The position numbers and the translations under genes are program-made. This document shows positions 44,800 to 56,610 of a stretch of 64,000 nt of DNA, one piece after another. Each line of letters opens with the position of its first letter. Within the stretch, counting starts at the first letter, position 1. This stretch comes from Tetracentron sinense (taxonomy: Eukaryota > Streptophyta > Magnoliopsida > Trochodendrales > Trochodendraceae). The DNA lies in assembly GCA_015143295.1 (NCBI GenBank), contig JABCRI010001161.1:37630-101629 (forward strand), written 5' to 3'. A model generated the notes under the pieces. The model saw nothing but the letters and a program-made list of their open reading frames with translations, did no database searches and was not told where the DNA came from.

Positions 44800-45490
44800 T
44801 ACACTGGGTGTCGAGAACACAGGAGGTGTTGGGCATTCCAGGTGTTGACAAAGTGTGTTACGTCGACGCTCACCTGGGATGCTAAGGACACACGGGGTGT
44901 CACAGAGGGGGACAAGCAGGAGGTAGTGTTGTGGTGTGACGAAGTTGTCACGGAGCACACAGGATATGCTAGGTGTCGACGAAATGTATTATGTCGACGC
45001 TCATCTGGATGCCAAGGACACACGGGGGTGTCACAGAGGGGGACATACAGGAGGTAGTGCTGTAGTGTGACGAGGTTGTCACGGAGCACACAGGATGTCC
45101 GGCATGCGAGGTGTCGACAAAATGTATTATGTCGATGCTCACCTGGGATGCGAAGACACACGGGAGTGTCGCAGAGGGGGACATGCAGGAGGTAGTGCTG
45201 CAGTGTGATGGGGTTGTCACGGAGCACACAGGATGTCCGACATGCGAGGTGTCGACAAAATGTATTATGTCGACGCTCACCTGGATGCCAAGGACACACG
45301 GGGGTGTCACAGAGGGGACATGTGGGTAGTGTACACTGTAAAGGTACACACGGGATGTCGGGCATACGAGGTGTCGACAAAGTGCGTTATGTCGACGCTC
45401 ACCTGAGATGCCCAGGACACACGAGGGTGTCACAGAGGGGACATGCAGGTGGTGTACGCTGTAAAGGTACACACGGGATGTCGAATTGAT
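44800..45490. repeat. Tandem array, 5 units of about 123-139 bp, in the 3' untranslated region of Tat-R
   Basis: The anchor TTATGTCGACGCTCACCTGG recurs near 44858, 44990, 45128, 45267 and 45390, with AGGACACACGGGGGTGTCAC, GGAGCACACAGGATGTCCG and GGTGTCGACAAAATGTATTA in each unit. Tandem arrays in this place are known in Tat/Ogre elements and can seed satellites. Overlapping ORFs of 192 and 243 codons are products of the repeat. Confidence 0.9.
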
Positions 45491-47383
45491 TGGAGGCATG
45501 ATGCCAGATTTGATTTTGATATGACCGAGGGCACTGAGTTTGATCATGTTTGAATGATGCTAAAAAGTTTAGTCATGTAGGGGATAGAGGCGAGGATGCT
45601 TTCCCATGACTCTATTGACTGCAACTTGTTGGGGAGGTGCGGAAACGGCTTTTTCTGCTTTACCTGCCGGGGAGTCTTAGTGCAGGTTTGTTAAGATAGA
45701 TTTTGATATCCGGAGTTTACTTGTTTTTGAAAATCTTTTCAGGAAAAGTGTATAAGACTTTTGTAAAGATTTTGATTTTGACAAAAGCGTGTTTAGTTAG
45801 CTTTTCAGATTTGCCAGTAAATCGCCTTTGTTCAAGGCTTATGGGATTTTGTGGGTTTCTTTTCATTCTTGGAGAGCTGAGTACGATTCAGAGCAGGACA
45901 CTACTGTTGCGGGCTGAGGACCCTGGCTGGGGAGAAGCTTTTGGAAGACTTCTGGACCCTGGCTGGGGAAGAGCGTTATTGAGAGGCTGTTGGAGGCTTC
46001 TGCTAGGGGATCCATTGAGGATTGGAAGATTTGTTATAGCCTGATGCTGAGGATTCGTTGGGGAGTTGGTCTCTGTTATAGACTACTGCCAGGGAGTCTG
46101 GGGCTTTCCAATCTGCTGGGGATTTCCCAATGTTTGCCCCTCTGTTGGGGAGATGCTTTCTGGAGGATTCTCTGTTGAGGAATGCCTTGAGTAGATCACC
46201 TGCTGGAGATATTCCCTGATGGAATCTCTGTTGGGGATACTGATCCGTTGAGTCCATGAGACTGATCGCTGCCGGATCTTGTTGCCAAACTAATTTTTAG
46301 CTTTTCTTCCATTTTTTACCCTTGGAATGACCAAGTCATGGGGTTCGCATAATTTTTGCGCAATGAGGCCGTTGTCGGTTTTCCTCATACCTGCGAAGCT
46401 GATTAATTTTTTCCATTTTTTGCCCCTAATCGCAAGACTAGGTCTGGGAGTCGCGTAACTTTTGCGCAATGAGGCCGTTTCTGGTTTTCACTCATGCCCA
46501 CGATTTGTTTGAGGGTTCGGATCTTCTGCCTTCACTGCCCTGATTGACATTCGTTGGGGATTGATACTCCACTGGGGATATAGGCGTGATATGGCACTTG
46601 TACTCGGAGTTTCTAGGGGATTTGGGAGGACTTAGAATAGGACGAAACGTTGGCTAGGGGACCGAAGTTTGGGACACCCTTAAATTTTTGTTGCAACTGA
46701 CTTGGATGGGGGTTTTCTGTTGAAGATAAATTTTTTTGTTGGGCTCTACTAGGGATTGTCCTCTTTGGTAGAAGCTGATTGTTTTGGGATTCTTCCCTAT
46801 TTTTTTTTTTTGGACGAGTTTCTTTTTTAGGAAGAGTTTTGGCGAGAAGTTGATATTGTTGGGGGGAAAGCCCGGAGAGATTATTTTTGCTCATGGGGTC
46901 CCTAACTTGAAAAATGTTTCAACTTCTATTTTGGAGTTTCCTTTGATGGAATATTTTTAAACTTGATGTCAACTCCATCATGAAAATTGGGAGAATTTGT
47001 CTCTGTTTGGAGAGTGACTCTGTGGGGAAAAAGCCGTTTCTGTGGAGAGAGAGTTTTACAAAGTTTTGGACTCTCTTTGGGGGAAAAGATTTTGAGGGGG
47101 TAAGTCCCTTTTTGCGACCGCACCTAATTTGTCAGGTTGCCTACGTACCATTTGCAGGATCAGGTCATGACGTAGTTCAAACAAATACCACAGATTGGCG
47201 AGGGAGGGTGTCCCTGAAAGGTTTTTGTGAGAGAAAGGTTGTTAGGCTCGAGGGGCTAACTAGCGGATTTCATTGATTTTTGTAAGAGGAATTACATTGC
47301 TAGGGGTAAGGAGTGTGCCAAGGACGACCTCTTGTCATTTCCCGGAGATTCTACGAGTATAAAGTGCCTATCAGATCTAGACC
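45491..47383. other. 3' untranslated region of Tat-R
   Basis: No gene. It shows quasi-repeats of CTGGGGA/CTGTTGGGGAT (45890-46260) and a pair of about 100-bp repeats at 46303-46405 and 46419-46505 sharing TTTTGCGCAATGAGGCCGTT. Confidence 0.6.
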
Positions 47384-48622
47384 CTAAGCGTAGTATCGTT
47401 TAACTTTGTCCATGTTGACGGGCTCTGGGAGGTCTTCGTCATCCATTCGTCCGAGTTGTAGGGCATCGTCGGAGAATTTGTCCCGGACTATGTATGGGCC
47501 TTCATAGTTGGGCGTGAACTTGCCCCTCGGGTCAGGACGGTTTGGCAATATCTTCCGGAGAACCAGGTCACCGATCTCAATACTGCGGGACTTAACTTTC
47601 TTGTTGAATGCCTTAGTCATACGCCTCTGATAGGCCTGAGAATGATTCATGGCTTTCAGTCGTCGTTCTTCAATCAGATTCAGCTGTTCATATCGAGTTT
47701 GTGCCCATTCTGCTTCTGATATTTCTGCTTCCATTAACACCTGGAGTGATGGAATCTCGACTTCAATGGGGAGGACTGCTTCCATACCATAGGTCAGAGA
47801 AAATGGTGTTACCCCTGTTGAAATGGACGTTCTGTAGGCCATGAGCGCGTATGGGAGCATCTCATGCCAAGCAGAATAGTTGGTTGCCATCTTTTCAATG
47901 ATCTTTTTTAGATTCTTATTGGCTGCTTCCACTACTCCATTAGTCTGTGGCCTGTATGGTGTAGAGTTATGATGCTGTATTTTGAATTTTTGGTAGAGAT
48001 CAGTCATCCCCTTATTGCAGAAGATCAGAGCATTGTCTGTTACAATCTCGAATGGGACACCGTATCGGCAGATGATGTCTTTCTTCAGGAAACGCTGAAC
48101 CACAGAGGCTGTGACATTTGCATAAGAGGCCGCCTCGACCCATTTCGTGAAATAATCGATTGCAACCAGGATGAAACGATGTCCGTTAGATGCTTTCGGA
48201 GCTATGGGTTCGACGACATCGATGCCCCAAGTAGAGAAAGGCCAAGGAGCAGTCAGATTGTGCAGCCTTGTCGGGGGTGCATTGATCTTGTCAGCATAAA
48301 TCTGGCATTGGTGGCATTTCTGTACATGCTTACAATAATCAGCTTCCATAGTAGACCAATAGTAGCCCAATCTGAGAATTTTCTTAGACAACATCAACCC
48401 GTTCATGTGTGGGCCGCAAGTTCCTCCATGAACTTCTTCAACTACCTGTGCTGCTTCACTAGTATCGAGGCATCTGAGCCATATCAAGTTCGGCGATCTC
48501 TTGTATAGAATGCCCCCTGATAGAATAAACTGGATGGCCAGTCTTCGGATCGCCTGACGGTCTATTTTTTGTGGCATCGAGAGGGAAGGTCCCGTCCTCG
48601 AGGTACTGCTTGATGTTCGCAT
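47384..48622 (-). CDS. Tat-R integrase, open over 412 codons
   Basis: The frame carries the zinc-binding region (EEVHGGTCGPHMNG, then KHVQKCHQCQIYA), a catalytic core with Asp in WGIDVVEP, Asp in VTDNALIF and Glu in TNGVVEAANKNLK, and a C-terminal region with GDLVLRKILPN and GPYIVRDKF. It ends at 47384 (stop TAA by position) after KVKRYYA. All three catalytic acidic residues are present. It is out of frame with the RNase H ORF (48459-49358), so in the polyprotein it is broken, but this domain itself is intact. No chromodomain, as expected for Tat. Confidence 0.88.
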   Translation of the reverse strand: MRTSSSTSRTGPSLSMPQKIDRQAIRRLAIQFILSGGILYKRSPNLIWLRCLDTSEAAQVVEEVHGGTCGPHMNGLMLSKKILRLGYYWSTMEADYCKHVQKCHQCQIYADKINAPPTRLHNLTAPWPFSTWGIDVVEPIAPKASNGHRFILVAIDYFTKWVEAASYANVTASVVQRFLKKDIICRYGVPFEIVTDNALIFCNKGMTDLYQKFKIQHHNSTPYRPQTNGVVEAANKNLKKIIEKMATNYSAWHEMLPYALMAYRTSISTGVTPFSLTYGMEAVLPIEVEIPSLQVLMEAEISEAEWAQTRYEQLNLIEERRLKAMNHSQAYQRRMTKAFNKKVKSRSIEIGDLVLRKILPNRPDPRGKFTPNYEGPYIVRDKFSDDALQLGRMDDEDLPEPVNMDKVKRYYA

Positions 48623-49358
48623 ACCAAGGCTTGTTGTCGTTCGCTATGTCCAACTTGAGGCAGTAGACATGCTGATCCTGTTGCTGAATTTCAATTGGCC
48701 AGAGCATGATGCCCCTGGGGATCTGTACCATAGAGGCAAGAGTAGCCAATGCGTCGGTAAACCTGTTATGGTTCATGGATCGGTGACTGAAACTGATTAT
48801 TCTGAATCGAGTGATTAACACATTGAGATAGGCTAGGTATGGGACCAGTCTGGATTCTCGGATAGCCCAAGATTCATTTGCCTGACAGATTACCAAAGAT
48901 GAGTGCCCGTAGACGCCTATCTCCTCAATTCCGATACCCAGGGCTTCTTTTAGTCCGGCTACGCATGCCTCGTATTCTGTTTCATTGTTGGAGCATCTGA
49001 ATTTCAGCTTTACGGATATTGGAAGGTGTGCCTCCTTTGGTGAGATTAGGACTGCTCCTACCCTGTGTCCATGACTGTTGGCAGCTCCGTCAAAGTATAA
49101 CTCCCAACTAGAGTATTCTTGCTCTTCTGCTTCTGCGTACAGGACGGCTTCGTCCGAAAATTGATCATGTACAGACACATAGTCTTGTGTTGGGCTGTGG
49201 GCCAAGTGATCTGCAATCGCCTGCCCCTTGATTGACTTTTGAGTTATGTACGTAATGTCGAATTCAGACAATATCATAAGCCATCGGACAGTCCTTCCGG
49301 TGGTGGCAGGCTTTTCCAGTAGATATTTGAGTGGGTCCATCCGGGAGATTAGAATCAC
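48459..49358 (-). pseudogene. Tat-R: end of RNase H and the second (archaeal-type) RNase H
   Basis: Begins in the RT-linked RNase H (RMDPLKYLLEKPATTGR, LSEFDITYITQKSIKGQAIA). The second RNase H follows: WELYFDGAANSHGHRVGAVL (first Asp), NNETEYEACVAGLKEA (Glu), then VYGHSSLVICQ, where the family has VYGDS, so the third acidic residue is His here, and TDALATLAS. The extra RNase H is diagnostic of Tat-type elements. The ORF ends in a frame different from integrase. Confidence 0.85.
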
Positions 49359-50701
49359 TGGGTAGGAAAACAGATAGTGCTGAAGACGCTGAGTAGCCTA
49401 AACCAGTGCCAGACATGTTTTCCCCAGCGGGCTGTACCTTTCTTCGTACTCTAGTAAACGCTTACTGATGTAGTAAATGGCTTGTTCTGTTTTGCCTGTC
49501 TCATCATGCTTTGCCAAGACGCACCCCATGGAGGTTTCTTACACTGAGATATAGAGTAGTAGGGGTCGTCCAGGCATAGGAGGCACAAGTATTGGAGGAT
49601 TCAGAAGGTACTGCTTTATCCTATCAAAGGCTTCTTGGCATTCAGCTGTCCAGACTGTTGGTGTACTCTTCCAGAGAAGCTTGAAAATCGCTTCACAGAT
49701 CAGAGTGAGTTGAGAGATGAACCGGCTAATGTACTGAATTCAGCCCAGGAAACCACAGATCTCCTTTTCAGTTTGGGGTACTGGCATTTCGATGATGGCT
49801 CTGGCTTCAGCTGGATCGACCTCAATGCCTCTTTTGTTGATTATGAAGCCGAGGAGCATCCTGATGAGGCTCCAAAGACACATTTGGCTGGGTTCAGTCT
49901 TAGGCCGAATTCTCTAAGTCTATCACAGAGTCTTTTCAGATCTTCAGGGTGTTGCCTGGCAGTGGGTGATTTGACGATTATATCATCTACATAAATTTCA
50001 GCTATCTTGTGGATCATGTCATGAAAAAGTACCGTCATGACCATCTGGTAAGTTGCCCTTACGTTCTTGAGCCCGAATGGCATGACCTTGTAGTAGAAAG
50101 TGCCCCAAGGTGTGATGAAGGAAGTTTTCTCCATATCTTCTTCTGTCATTCTAATTTGATTATACCCAGAGAAACCATCCATGAATGAGAGCATCTCATG
50201 CCTTGCAGTATTGTCGACTAGGATATCGATGTGCGGGAGAGGGAAGTTATCCTTAGGGCTAGCCTTATTCAGATTCCGATAGTCGATGCACATCCAGACT
50301 TTTTCATCCTTCTTGGGTAATGGCACGATGTTTGCCAACCATTCAGGATAGTTTGCTACTGCCAAGAAGCCTGCATTGATCTACTTCTCTACCTCTTCTT
50401 TGACTTTCTGTGACCATTCGGGTCTCATCCGTTTCAATTTCTGCTTAACTGGTCTGACATCCGGGTTCAGGGGCAGTCTGTGTACCACCAATGCTGAGTC
50501 TAGGCTAGGCATGTCAGCATACGACCAGGCAAAGACATCACTGTAGCTTTTCAGGAAGCTGATCATATCTGTTCTTTGCTGTGGGCTTATAGTTATGCCA
50601 ATCTGGACCAGCTGAGGGTTATCTTTGGAACCCAGGTTTACTGTCTCGGTATCCTCGATGTTCGACTGTAGTAGCCCTTCACTGCGTTCTAGCAGGTCCA
50701 A
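49359..50701 (-). pseudogene. Tat-R reverse transcriptase and start of RNase H
   Basis: From high to low: DVFAWSYADMPSLD and PVKQKLKRMRPEW (50701-50381); a TAG where Gln is expected before INAGFL; WLANIVPLPKKDEKVWMCID, FPLPHIDILVDNTA, FSGYNQIRM and EIYVDDIIVKS with the YVDD box; LNPAKCVFG; then a frameshift near 49855 into LLGFIINKRGIEVDP. RNase H follows with a TGA after GFLG, a TAA near 49540 and a TAG for the Trp of LVWAT near 49400. Confidence 0.86.
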
Positions 50702-51183
50702 AATCTCCTGAGGCGGTTCCTCATCCTGTTCTGTTTCCTACTCTGAGTCATACTCAACTTCTGAAAGCTCAAGGAGGATTTCAGGGGTAGCCTTGTCGGA
50801 GGTGATTTCCTGGCAAATCATTAAGCTTAGTTTAGCATGTTTATGTTTTTATGTTTTGTTGGCTTCAGGATACTATGCCTTCTAGGGGAAGAGTCCGTGT
50901 GATTTCGTCATTAGCCTAATGCAAGTGTTTTTTGAAAAACATGTTTTTCGAGTCAAAATTTCAGATTTTCATTGATAAAAAAAGTGGGCTGTTTACAAAA
51001 TTGACTCAATAAAACAAAAAGAGGCCTATAGTTGGTCGATATTTTGGACTTTTGCAAAGGGAGCAAAGAGAGATAGATTAAGAAGAAGAGGAGAATGATA
51101 CTGCATCACAGCTTGATCTGACCAACCTTCCCTGCACTGCGCCTTCCCTGGCCCTGCGTGGCCTCGATGGTGAGAGCCTCAGT
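50702..51183 (-). other. Linker between protease and RT of Tat-R
   Basis: The minus-strand frame reads TPEILLELSEVEYDSE, a TAG near 50740, then ETEQDEEPPQEILDLLER, an acidic linker leading into RT. The rest shows no domain. Confidence 0.5.
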
Positions 51184-52441
51184 CTAATAACGGATTAGTG
51201 GCTGATGACTGGATGATGCTTCTGCGCTGTTGGAGATGGTGCATACCTGCTCTCTCGCTGAATATTCTGCTTCTGCTTCTGCATCTTCAACAGTCAGCTC
51301 TTCAAACATCTGGGCGACACTGAATACTTCCGGTTTGGGAATCCCTGAAGATTCGGTGCCGGGTTGAGGGTTAGGGATATTGATGACTGGTGCAAGAGGG
51401 GTTTCTGGGTTGGTTTCGAAGATTCCGAAAGGGAAAGTTATGAAAATATGGGGTCTGGGTTCAGGTTTTGCCGACTGTCTACTCTTCTTTGTCAGCGTTG
51501 AGATAGTCCTCATACTTGGGCTTGTATCCCAACCCAAACGGAGGTGTGTAGCGTGGAGGCATATATCTCTTCTTCATGCCTTGGTTCTTGACACCCAAGC
51601 CTAGACCAGGCTGGTAATTCATCTTTGTCATCATTCTGATAAAGGGAGGTATTGTTTGCTTGTTCTGCTGTTCCACTTGGGCGATGGAGCTGACTTGCTC
51701 AAACTGATAGGTCATGAAAGTTGTACCATGACCTAGCTCCTGGATGTCCCCGAAGGAACTTGCCAACTCCTCAGATGGAATGAAGACTAGGTGGTCGTCT
51801 TGTATAAACTTGATTCTTTGGTGCAGAGAGGAGGGAATGGCACCGGCCGAATAAATCCACGACCTCCCTATGAGCAAGGTGAAGGAGGCAGGTACATTCA
51901 CAACTTGGAAATTTGTCAAGAACTGAGCTGGTCCGACCCCGATGGTCAGGTCAATATCACCCAAGTTCTGCCTGGTGGTATTATCAAAAGCCCTTATAGT
52001 CATAGGTCTCTTCTTAACTTGGCTGGTACTCAAACCCAGGCTTTCCAGAGTAGAGAGTGTACAAACATTTAGGCCGGAGTCATTATCTATGAGTACCGAG
52101 GATAATGTCCTGTCCATACACTGAACCGCAATATATAGGGCCCAAGTATGATCCCTATCTCCATCCGGTATTTCCTCTTCAGTAAGGGAGATGATTCGTG
52201 ATTCGAGCACTTGCCCTACCATCTGCCCTAGTTTCTCAGGCGAGATGTCTGGTGTTACATGGGCGTTGTTAAATACCCGGAGAAGTTGTTTTCTGTGATA
52301 CTCTGAAGTCAAAAGAAGACCCAAGATAGAGATTTGTGCCTGAGTTTTGCCCAACTGCTGGGTAATATTGAATTCTTCTGCTTTTTCCAATATTTTTAGT
52401 AGGAGAGCTGAATCTACTCTTTCCTTTTCTAGGTCTGTCAC
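51184..52441 (-). pseudogene. Tat-R protease region, copy A
   Basis: The ORF 52441-51479 reads LEKERVDSALLLKILEKAEE, the aspartic protease part SSVLIDNDSGLNVCTLSTLE, and LIGRSWIYSAGAIPSSLHQR. The catalytic box is IDNDSG in this copy but IDNGSS in copy B (56601-55723), so Gly is Asp here. A frameshift near 51520 leads into KPEPRPHIFITFPFGI and EELTVEDAEAEAEYS (51537-51184), the stretch towards RT. Confidence 0.82.
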
Positions 52442-52449
52442 CCCTGCTT

Positions 52450-53771
52450 TTTATTTACCCTTTTCTTTCACCGGCTCAATCGCCGGAGGTTGATACACCC
52501 GACCGGATCGGGTGAGGTTGCCTATGTACTGACTTTTGAGGATGAGAGATTGGGGGGCAGGTACATGATTAAGATTGTAAGGCTGGGAAGGGATGTAAGG
52601 AATTTTGACTGGTCTACAGGAGGTTGAGGCCTTGGCTGAAGCTGTGGACCAACTGGCAGGACATGGAATCGTGTAGACGATTTGCTCTTTGTCTGATTCC
52701 AGAGTGGGGAGTTGTATTGGGGCCTGGATGGCCTGAACATTTGACTGTGGTAGAGGGATTATAACTGGGGGTCGGTACGAGGGACTAATGATGCCATCAT
52801 CGACTGCGGGTGCGTTGGGTCTAGGTTGCCCTACCCCGGGCTCTTCCCACTCAATAAAGTTAACTTGGTTGTTATGTGGGGCAGCGGCACCTGGTCGATA
52901 CTGGTGTTGCTGGGAGCTAGTTTGACCTTACCCATATCCAGGAGATCCTGAATAGTGCATTTCAGACCAATACAGTAATCGGTCGCATGGCCCGGGCCTC
53001 TATGAAAGGCGCAGTGTTGGTTGACATCGTAATTTTTGTTCCTCTTGTCTAGTGGTAAAAGAGGGGTAGGGCCTCTTAGTTTGAGAAGGCTCTGCTTGGT
53101 TAGAAAGTCCAAAAGTTGACTGAGTGTGTAAGGGAGAGGGGTAAAGGTCCTGGGGGGACGGGTTTGCCCCTGGTTCTGTTTAACCAGCCGGGTGTTTCCA
53201 GGTGCTGGCTGTTGCTGAGCAGTCGGAGCTGGTATTCTGATTGGCTCTGCAGGATCCACCATGTTAACATTTTCTTTTCTCTTCTGGTCTCTGTGACCGT
53301 TGTTTCTACTGGTTGAAGCTGCTGCCGCTTTGGGGGGAGCAAGCCCTAGGCTGGAATGAATGGCTCCACTCTGTATTACTGCCTCAATACGGGTACCTGT
53401 TTTAACTACTGTGCTAAAGTCCACAACCTATAGAGTGACCATCAGTGTAGAGTAGGGCTGCTTTTCAGCGTGCCCAAAAATATGTTTGCTAGCTCTTCCT
53501 TGGGGATAGGGGTGATGACTTTTGCTGCCATTTCTCTCCACCAGGTGGCATATTCCAAGAACGACTCATTGTTCCGCTGGTACATCTGTTCCAGTTGGCT
53601 TCGCTGAGGCCGAAGCTCCTGATTAAAAGAATATTATTCCACAAAGGCATCCATGGCGTCCGGCCATCTCTTGATTCTCTATTTATCGATCGACATCCGC
53701 CAGGCAAGGGTTGCCCCCTTCAGACTTTTCTGGAAATACTGTATAAGTAAAGGTTGATTCTTATTATATGG
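52450..53771 (-). pseudogene. Tat-R gag, copy A
   Basis: From high to low: a gag core in broken frames (FQKSLKGATLA-like near 53720, WPDAMDAFVEQYSFNQEL-like, EYATRWREM-like); a TAG just before VVDFSTVVKTGTRIEAVIQ; QKRKENVNMV; PRTFTPLPYTLSQLLDFLTK; and a Cys/His cluster HCAFHRGPGHATDYC (53424-52831); then a Pro-rich stretch (52740-52522) to protease. It ends at the Tat-F LTR (53772). Confidence 0.82.
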
Positions 53772-55378
53772 TGGAAACACCCTAATTTTGCACCCCCTTA
53801 ATCTATTTGCACACCTCTAAAAACCCTTTTAAAAACCCTCTTTTAAAACCCTCTTTTCAGGTGCTTCGATTTTCAAAAACTACCCCTAGGGTGAAAAATG
53901 ACCAAAATGCCCCTAGGGTGAAAAATGACCAAAATTCCCCTAAAAATGTGCTAAAAAGTTGTCATTTGGTTCAAAATGATTTTACAAAATTTTTGATGAA
54001 TTTTGGCTATTTTTAGGATTAAATTGGACTTAAAATGGTAGAAAATGACCAAAATGCCCCTAGAGTGAAAAATGACAAAAATGCCCCTAAAAAGTTCTGA
54101 AAATTTCATGTTTTATCTGAAATATTATTTTGGATTTTACCCGTTCAATTTTGACTATTTATGGGCTCAAAATGTGCTTAAAACGATAAAAACAGTTTTT
54201 CAGCAAATAGGAGTATAAACAAAAAAACCCAAAAAATCAGTTATTTGAAGGGCTAAACAGGCCCTAAGGGGCAATCTCACCTTTTTAAAAGGCACGGGAC
54301 CATGTGGGCCCCACCTGCACTGCGAACTTCATTTTTATTATTTTTAATTGTTCATAGTAAAATAAATTAAATCTCACCATTTAAAAAGACGCAAATTTAG
54401 TGTTATCCGCGTTGCCGCCTCACTGTTCACACCGCTTTACTATTCATTAAAAAATATTAAATCGTGCCCTTTAAAAAGGCGCCGGCACTATTCCGAAACA
54501 CTATAAATACTCCCCCTCCCTTCCTTCAAAAGACACCATTCTTCACCCCTCTCTCCTTGGTTTTTCGAGTCCGACCTAAGGATTTTCTAAGTTTGGATTT
54601 TTTTTCTTTTTTTGGAGAATCCCTCTTTGTCCGAAAATTCACCGTATTTTCGAGCAGGTAATCCCTCTATCCCTAGTCTTGCTTTAAATTTTTTTTTGCT
54701 TTATTAATTGCTTAATTTCATGTTTTGTCTTTAATTTCTAGTTTAGACTGCTAAGCCTCGCCTAGTCGAACCTCTACCCAAATCCCGGTTCAAAACTAGC
54801 CTCGCCTAGTCGAACCTCTACCCAAATCCCGGTTCAAAACTAGCCTCGCCTAGTCGACCCTCTGCCCAAATCCCGGTTCAAAACTAGCCTCGCCTAGTCG
54901 AACCTCTACCCAAATCCCGGTTCAAAACTAGCCTCGCCTAGTCGACCCTCTGCCCAAATCCCGGTTCAAAACTAGCCTCGCCTAGTCGAACCTCTGCCCA
55001 AATCCCGGTTCAAAAACTAGCCTTGCCTAGTCGAACCCCTGCCCGAATCCCAGCTCAAAACAAGCTTAACCCTAGTTAATCCAAGCTTAAGCCCCAGTTA
55101 ACCCTAGTTAAAACCTGATTAGACCCTAGTTAACTCTAGTTAAATCCTAGTTAATTCTAGTTAAACCCCAGTTAAATCCTAATTAATTCCAATTAATTAT
55201 AGTTAAATCCTAGTTAATTATAGTTAAATCCTAGTTAACTCTAGTTAAACCCTAGTTAAATCTCAGTTAATTATAGTTAAACCCTAGTTAATTATAGTTA
55301 AACCCCAGTTAAATCCTAGTTAACTCTAGTTAATCCCTAGTTAAATCCCAGTTAATCTTAGTTAAACCCCAGTTAAAT
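53772..55378 (+). repeat. Truncated Tat-F LTR (unit A)
   Basis: Starts TGGAAACACCCTAATTTTGC and matches the Tat-F LTR from 57774, including the TATA box (54502-54509), the GTGGGCCCCAC site (54304-54314) and the 44-bp repeats. It is cut at 55378 within the AGTTAAACCC array. Confidence 0.9.
54757..55060. repeat. 44-bp tandem repeats, about 7 copies (unit A)
   Basis: Unit GCCTCGCCTAGTCGAACCTC followed by TACCCAAATCCCGGTTCAAA and ACTA; the last copy is degenerate. Unit B (58757-58930) has about 4 copies. Confidence 0.92.
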
Positions 55379-56601
55379 TCTGCGCTATTGGATATGGTGC
55401 ATACCTGCTCTCTCGCTGAATATTCTGCTTCTACTTCTGCATCTTCAACAGTCAGCTCTTCAAACATCCGGGCGACACTGAATACATCCGGTCTGGGAAT
55501 CCCTGAAGATTCGGTGCCGGGTTGGGGGTTAGGGATATTGATGACTGGTGCAAGAGGGGTTTCTGGGTTGGTTTCAAAGATTCCGAAAGGGAAAGTTATG
55601 AAAATGTGGGGTCTGGGTTCAGGTTTTGCCGACTGTCTACTCTTCTTTGTCAGCTTATTGAGATCGTCCTCATACTTGGGCTTGTATCCCAACCCAAACG
55701 GAGGTGTGTAGCGTGGAGGCACTTATCTCTTCTTCATGCCTTGGTTCTTGACACCCAAGCCTAGACCAGGCTGGTAATTCATCTTTGTCATCATTCTGAT
55801 AAAGGGAGGTATTGTTTGCTTGTTCTGCTGTTCCACTTGGGCGATGGAGCTGACTTGCTCAAACTGATAGGTCATGAAAGTTGTACCATGACCTAGCTCC
55901 TGGATGTCCCTGAAGGAACTTGCCAACTCCTCAGATGGAATGAAGACTAGGTGGTCGTCTTGTATAAACTTGATTCTTTGGTGCAGAGAGGAGGGAATGG
56001 CACCGGCCGAATGAATCCACGACCTCCCTATGAGCAAGGTGAAGGAGGTAGGTACATTCACAACTTGGAAATTTATCAAGAACTGAGCTGGTCCGACCCC
56101 GATGGTCAGGTCAATATCACCCAAGTTCTGCCTGGTGGTATTATCAAAAGCCCTTATAGTCATAGGTCTCTTCTTAACTTGGCTGGTACTCAAACCCAGG
56201 CTTTCCAGAGTAGAGAGTGTACAAACATTTAGGCTGGAGCCATTATCTATGAGTACCGAGGATAATGTCATGTCCATACACTGAACCGCAATATATAGGG
56301 CCCAAGTATGATCCCTATCTCCATCCGGTATTTCCTCTTCAGTAAGGGAGATGATTCGTGATTCGAGCACTTGCCCTACCATCTGCCCTAGTTTCTCAGG
56401 CGAGATGTCTGGTGTTACATGGGCGTTGTTAAATACCCGGAGAAGATGTTTTCTGTGATGCTCTGAAGTCAAAAGAAGACCCAAGATAGTGATTTGTGCC
56501 TGAGTTTTGCCCAACTGCTGGGTAATATTGAATTCTTCTGCTTTTTCCAATATTTTTAGTAAGAGAGCTGAATCTACTGTTTCCTTTTCTGGGTCTGTCA
56601 C
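55379..56601 (-). pseudogene. Tat-R protease region, copy B
   Basis: Same domains as 51184-52441. The catalytic box IDNGSSLNV is in canonical form here. A stop near 55722 separates the protease ORF (56601-55723) from the PPRYTPPFGLGYKPKYEDDL frame (55722 down). At 55379 the frame runs into LTR repeat sequence, so the ORF called to 55330 has a chimeric end. Confidence 0.82.
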
Positions 56602-56610
56602 CCCTGCTTT

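Noticed and set aside
44649-45547. 243- and 192-codon minus-strand ORFs rich in Cys, His and Pro
   Set aside because: Both are translations of the 123-139 bp tandem array in two frames; the opposite strand is open over it as well, a sign of repeat origin.
51791-52072. 93-codon plus-strand ORF repeated at 55951-56232
   Set aside because: Antisense shadow of the Tat-R protease reading frame in both duplication units.
54757-55020. GGTTCAAA in each 44-bp repeat as a tRNA B-box or tRNA-like unit
   Set aside because: The rest of the B-box (GGTTCGANTCC) and any A-box or cloverleaf stems are missing.
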